Shown here piece after piece: positions 6,446 through 6,513 of a stretch of DNA of 6,513 bases (positions within the stretch are counted from its first letter, which is position 1; each line of letters starts with the position of its first letter). The position numbers and the translations under genes were made by a program. The DNA is from an uncultured Rhizobiaceae group bacterium (GTDB lineage Bacteria > Pseudomonadota > Alphaproteobacteria > Rhizobiales > Rhizobiaceae): positions 1 through 6,513 of the forward strand of contig CALFBU010000214.1 of NCBI GenBank assembly GCA_937951455.1, in the 5' to 3' direction. The notes beneath the pieces are model-generated. The model was not told the origin of the DNA and made no database searches. It worked only from the letters and a program-made list of their open reading frames with translations.

Positions 6446-6513
6446 ATGAGCCTTACGACTTCAATTAAAAACGCACCGCCACCTGTTCATCCTGATGGCT
6501 ATAAATTCATCGC
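6446..6513 (+). CDS. psd: Probable phosphatidylserine decarboxylase, first 22 codons (3' end cut by window)
   Basis: The reading frame starts at ATG 6446, with GGGA at 6437-6440 five nt upstream, and stays open to the window end. It reads MSLTTSIKNAPPPVHPDGYKFI. The pattern MSL, a short amphipathic stretch, then PVHxxGYxFI matches the N-terminus I recall for short alphaproteobacterial phosphatidylserine decarboxylases, which convert phosphatidylserine to phosphatidylethanolamine at the inner membrane. The catalytic GS(T) cleavage site lies outside the window, so this rests on the N-terminus and on position: psd, often followed by pssA, sits next to an Atm1-like ABC gene in rhizobial genomes as I remember them. 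The 50-nt gap to the transporter contains no terminator, so co-transcription is likely. Confidence 0.68.
   Translation, partial: MSLTTSIKNAPPPVHPDGYKFI

Noticed and set aside
1..6513. Search for CRISPR arrays, transposase genes, phage genes or RNA genes
   Set aside because: No regularly spaced repeats, transposase or integrase motifs, or recognisable RNA folds were seen; nearly all the sequence is accounted for by ordinary genes.

Overview
The window looks like ordinary chromosomal DNA of an alphaproteobacterium, most likely of the Rhizobiales/Hyphomicrobiales. The GC content is moderate, a little under half by eye, which would be low for that order. The assignment rests on the gene types and their order: a LOG-family gene divergent from a LysM/Ig-like envelope gene, then an Atm1-type ABC exporter directly upstream of what reads as the start of phosphatidylserine decarboxylase. 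This is recalled gene order, not a database result. I see no insertion sequence, phage gene, tRNA, rRNA or CRISPR array.

Left part (1-2559): the 3' portion of a rarD-type EamA permease runs rightwards from the window edge. It meets a leftward two-gene unit head-on. That unit is a LOG-family nucleotide-monophosphate phosphoribohydrolase followed, after 12 nt, by a secreted GlpQ-like glycerophosphodiester phosphodiesterase. The convergent junction holds two perfect hairpins. One, with a U7 tail on the minus strand, is a good intrinsic terminator for the leftward unit and lies across the last codons of rarD. The other lies across the stop codon of the phosphodiesterase gene and has a loop with two long G runs.

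Middle (2560-4077): a 102-nt divergent intergenic region precedes a membrane-anchored, acidic protein with two Ig-like modules and a C-terminal LysM domain.

Right part (4078-6513): a short gap contains a candidate promoter with a palindrome between its -35 and -10 elements. It leads into a compact unit of a cysteine-rich ArsR/SmtB regulator, an Atm1/ABCB7/HMT1-type half-transporter that overlaps it by 8 bp and probably starts at TTG, and, 50 nt later, the first 22 codons of a probable psd gene. The regulator has the cysteine layout expected of a soft-metal sensor. Its overlap with a transporter from a family that moves glutathione-based and metal-thiol compounds suggests a metal- or thiol-responsive export unit. 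If transcription continues through, phospholipid synthesis would be tied to it. This is the most interesting reading of the window, but it is inferred from sequence and position. No wholly new system is evident.
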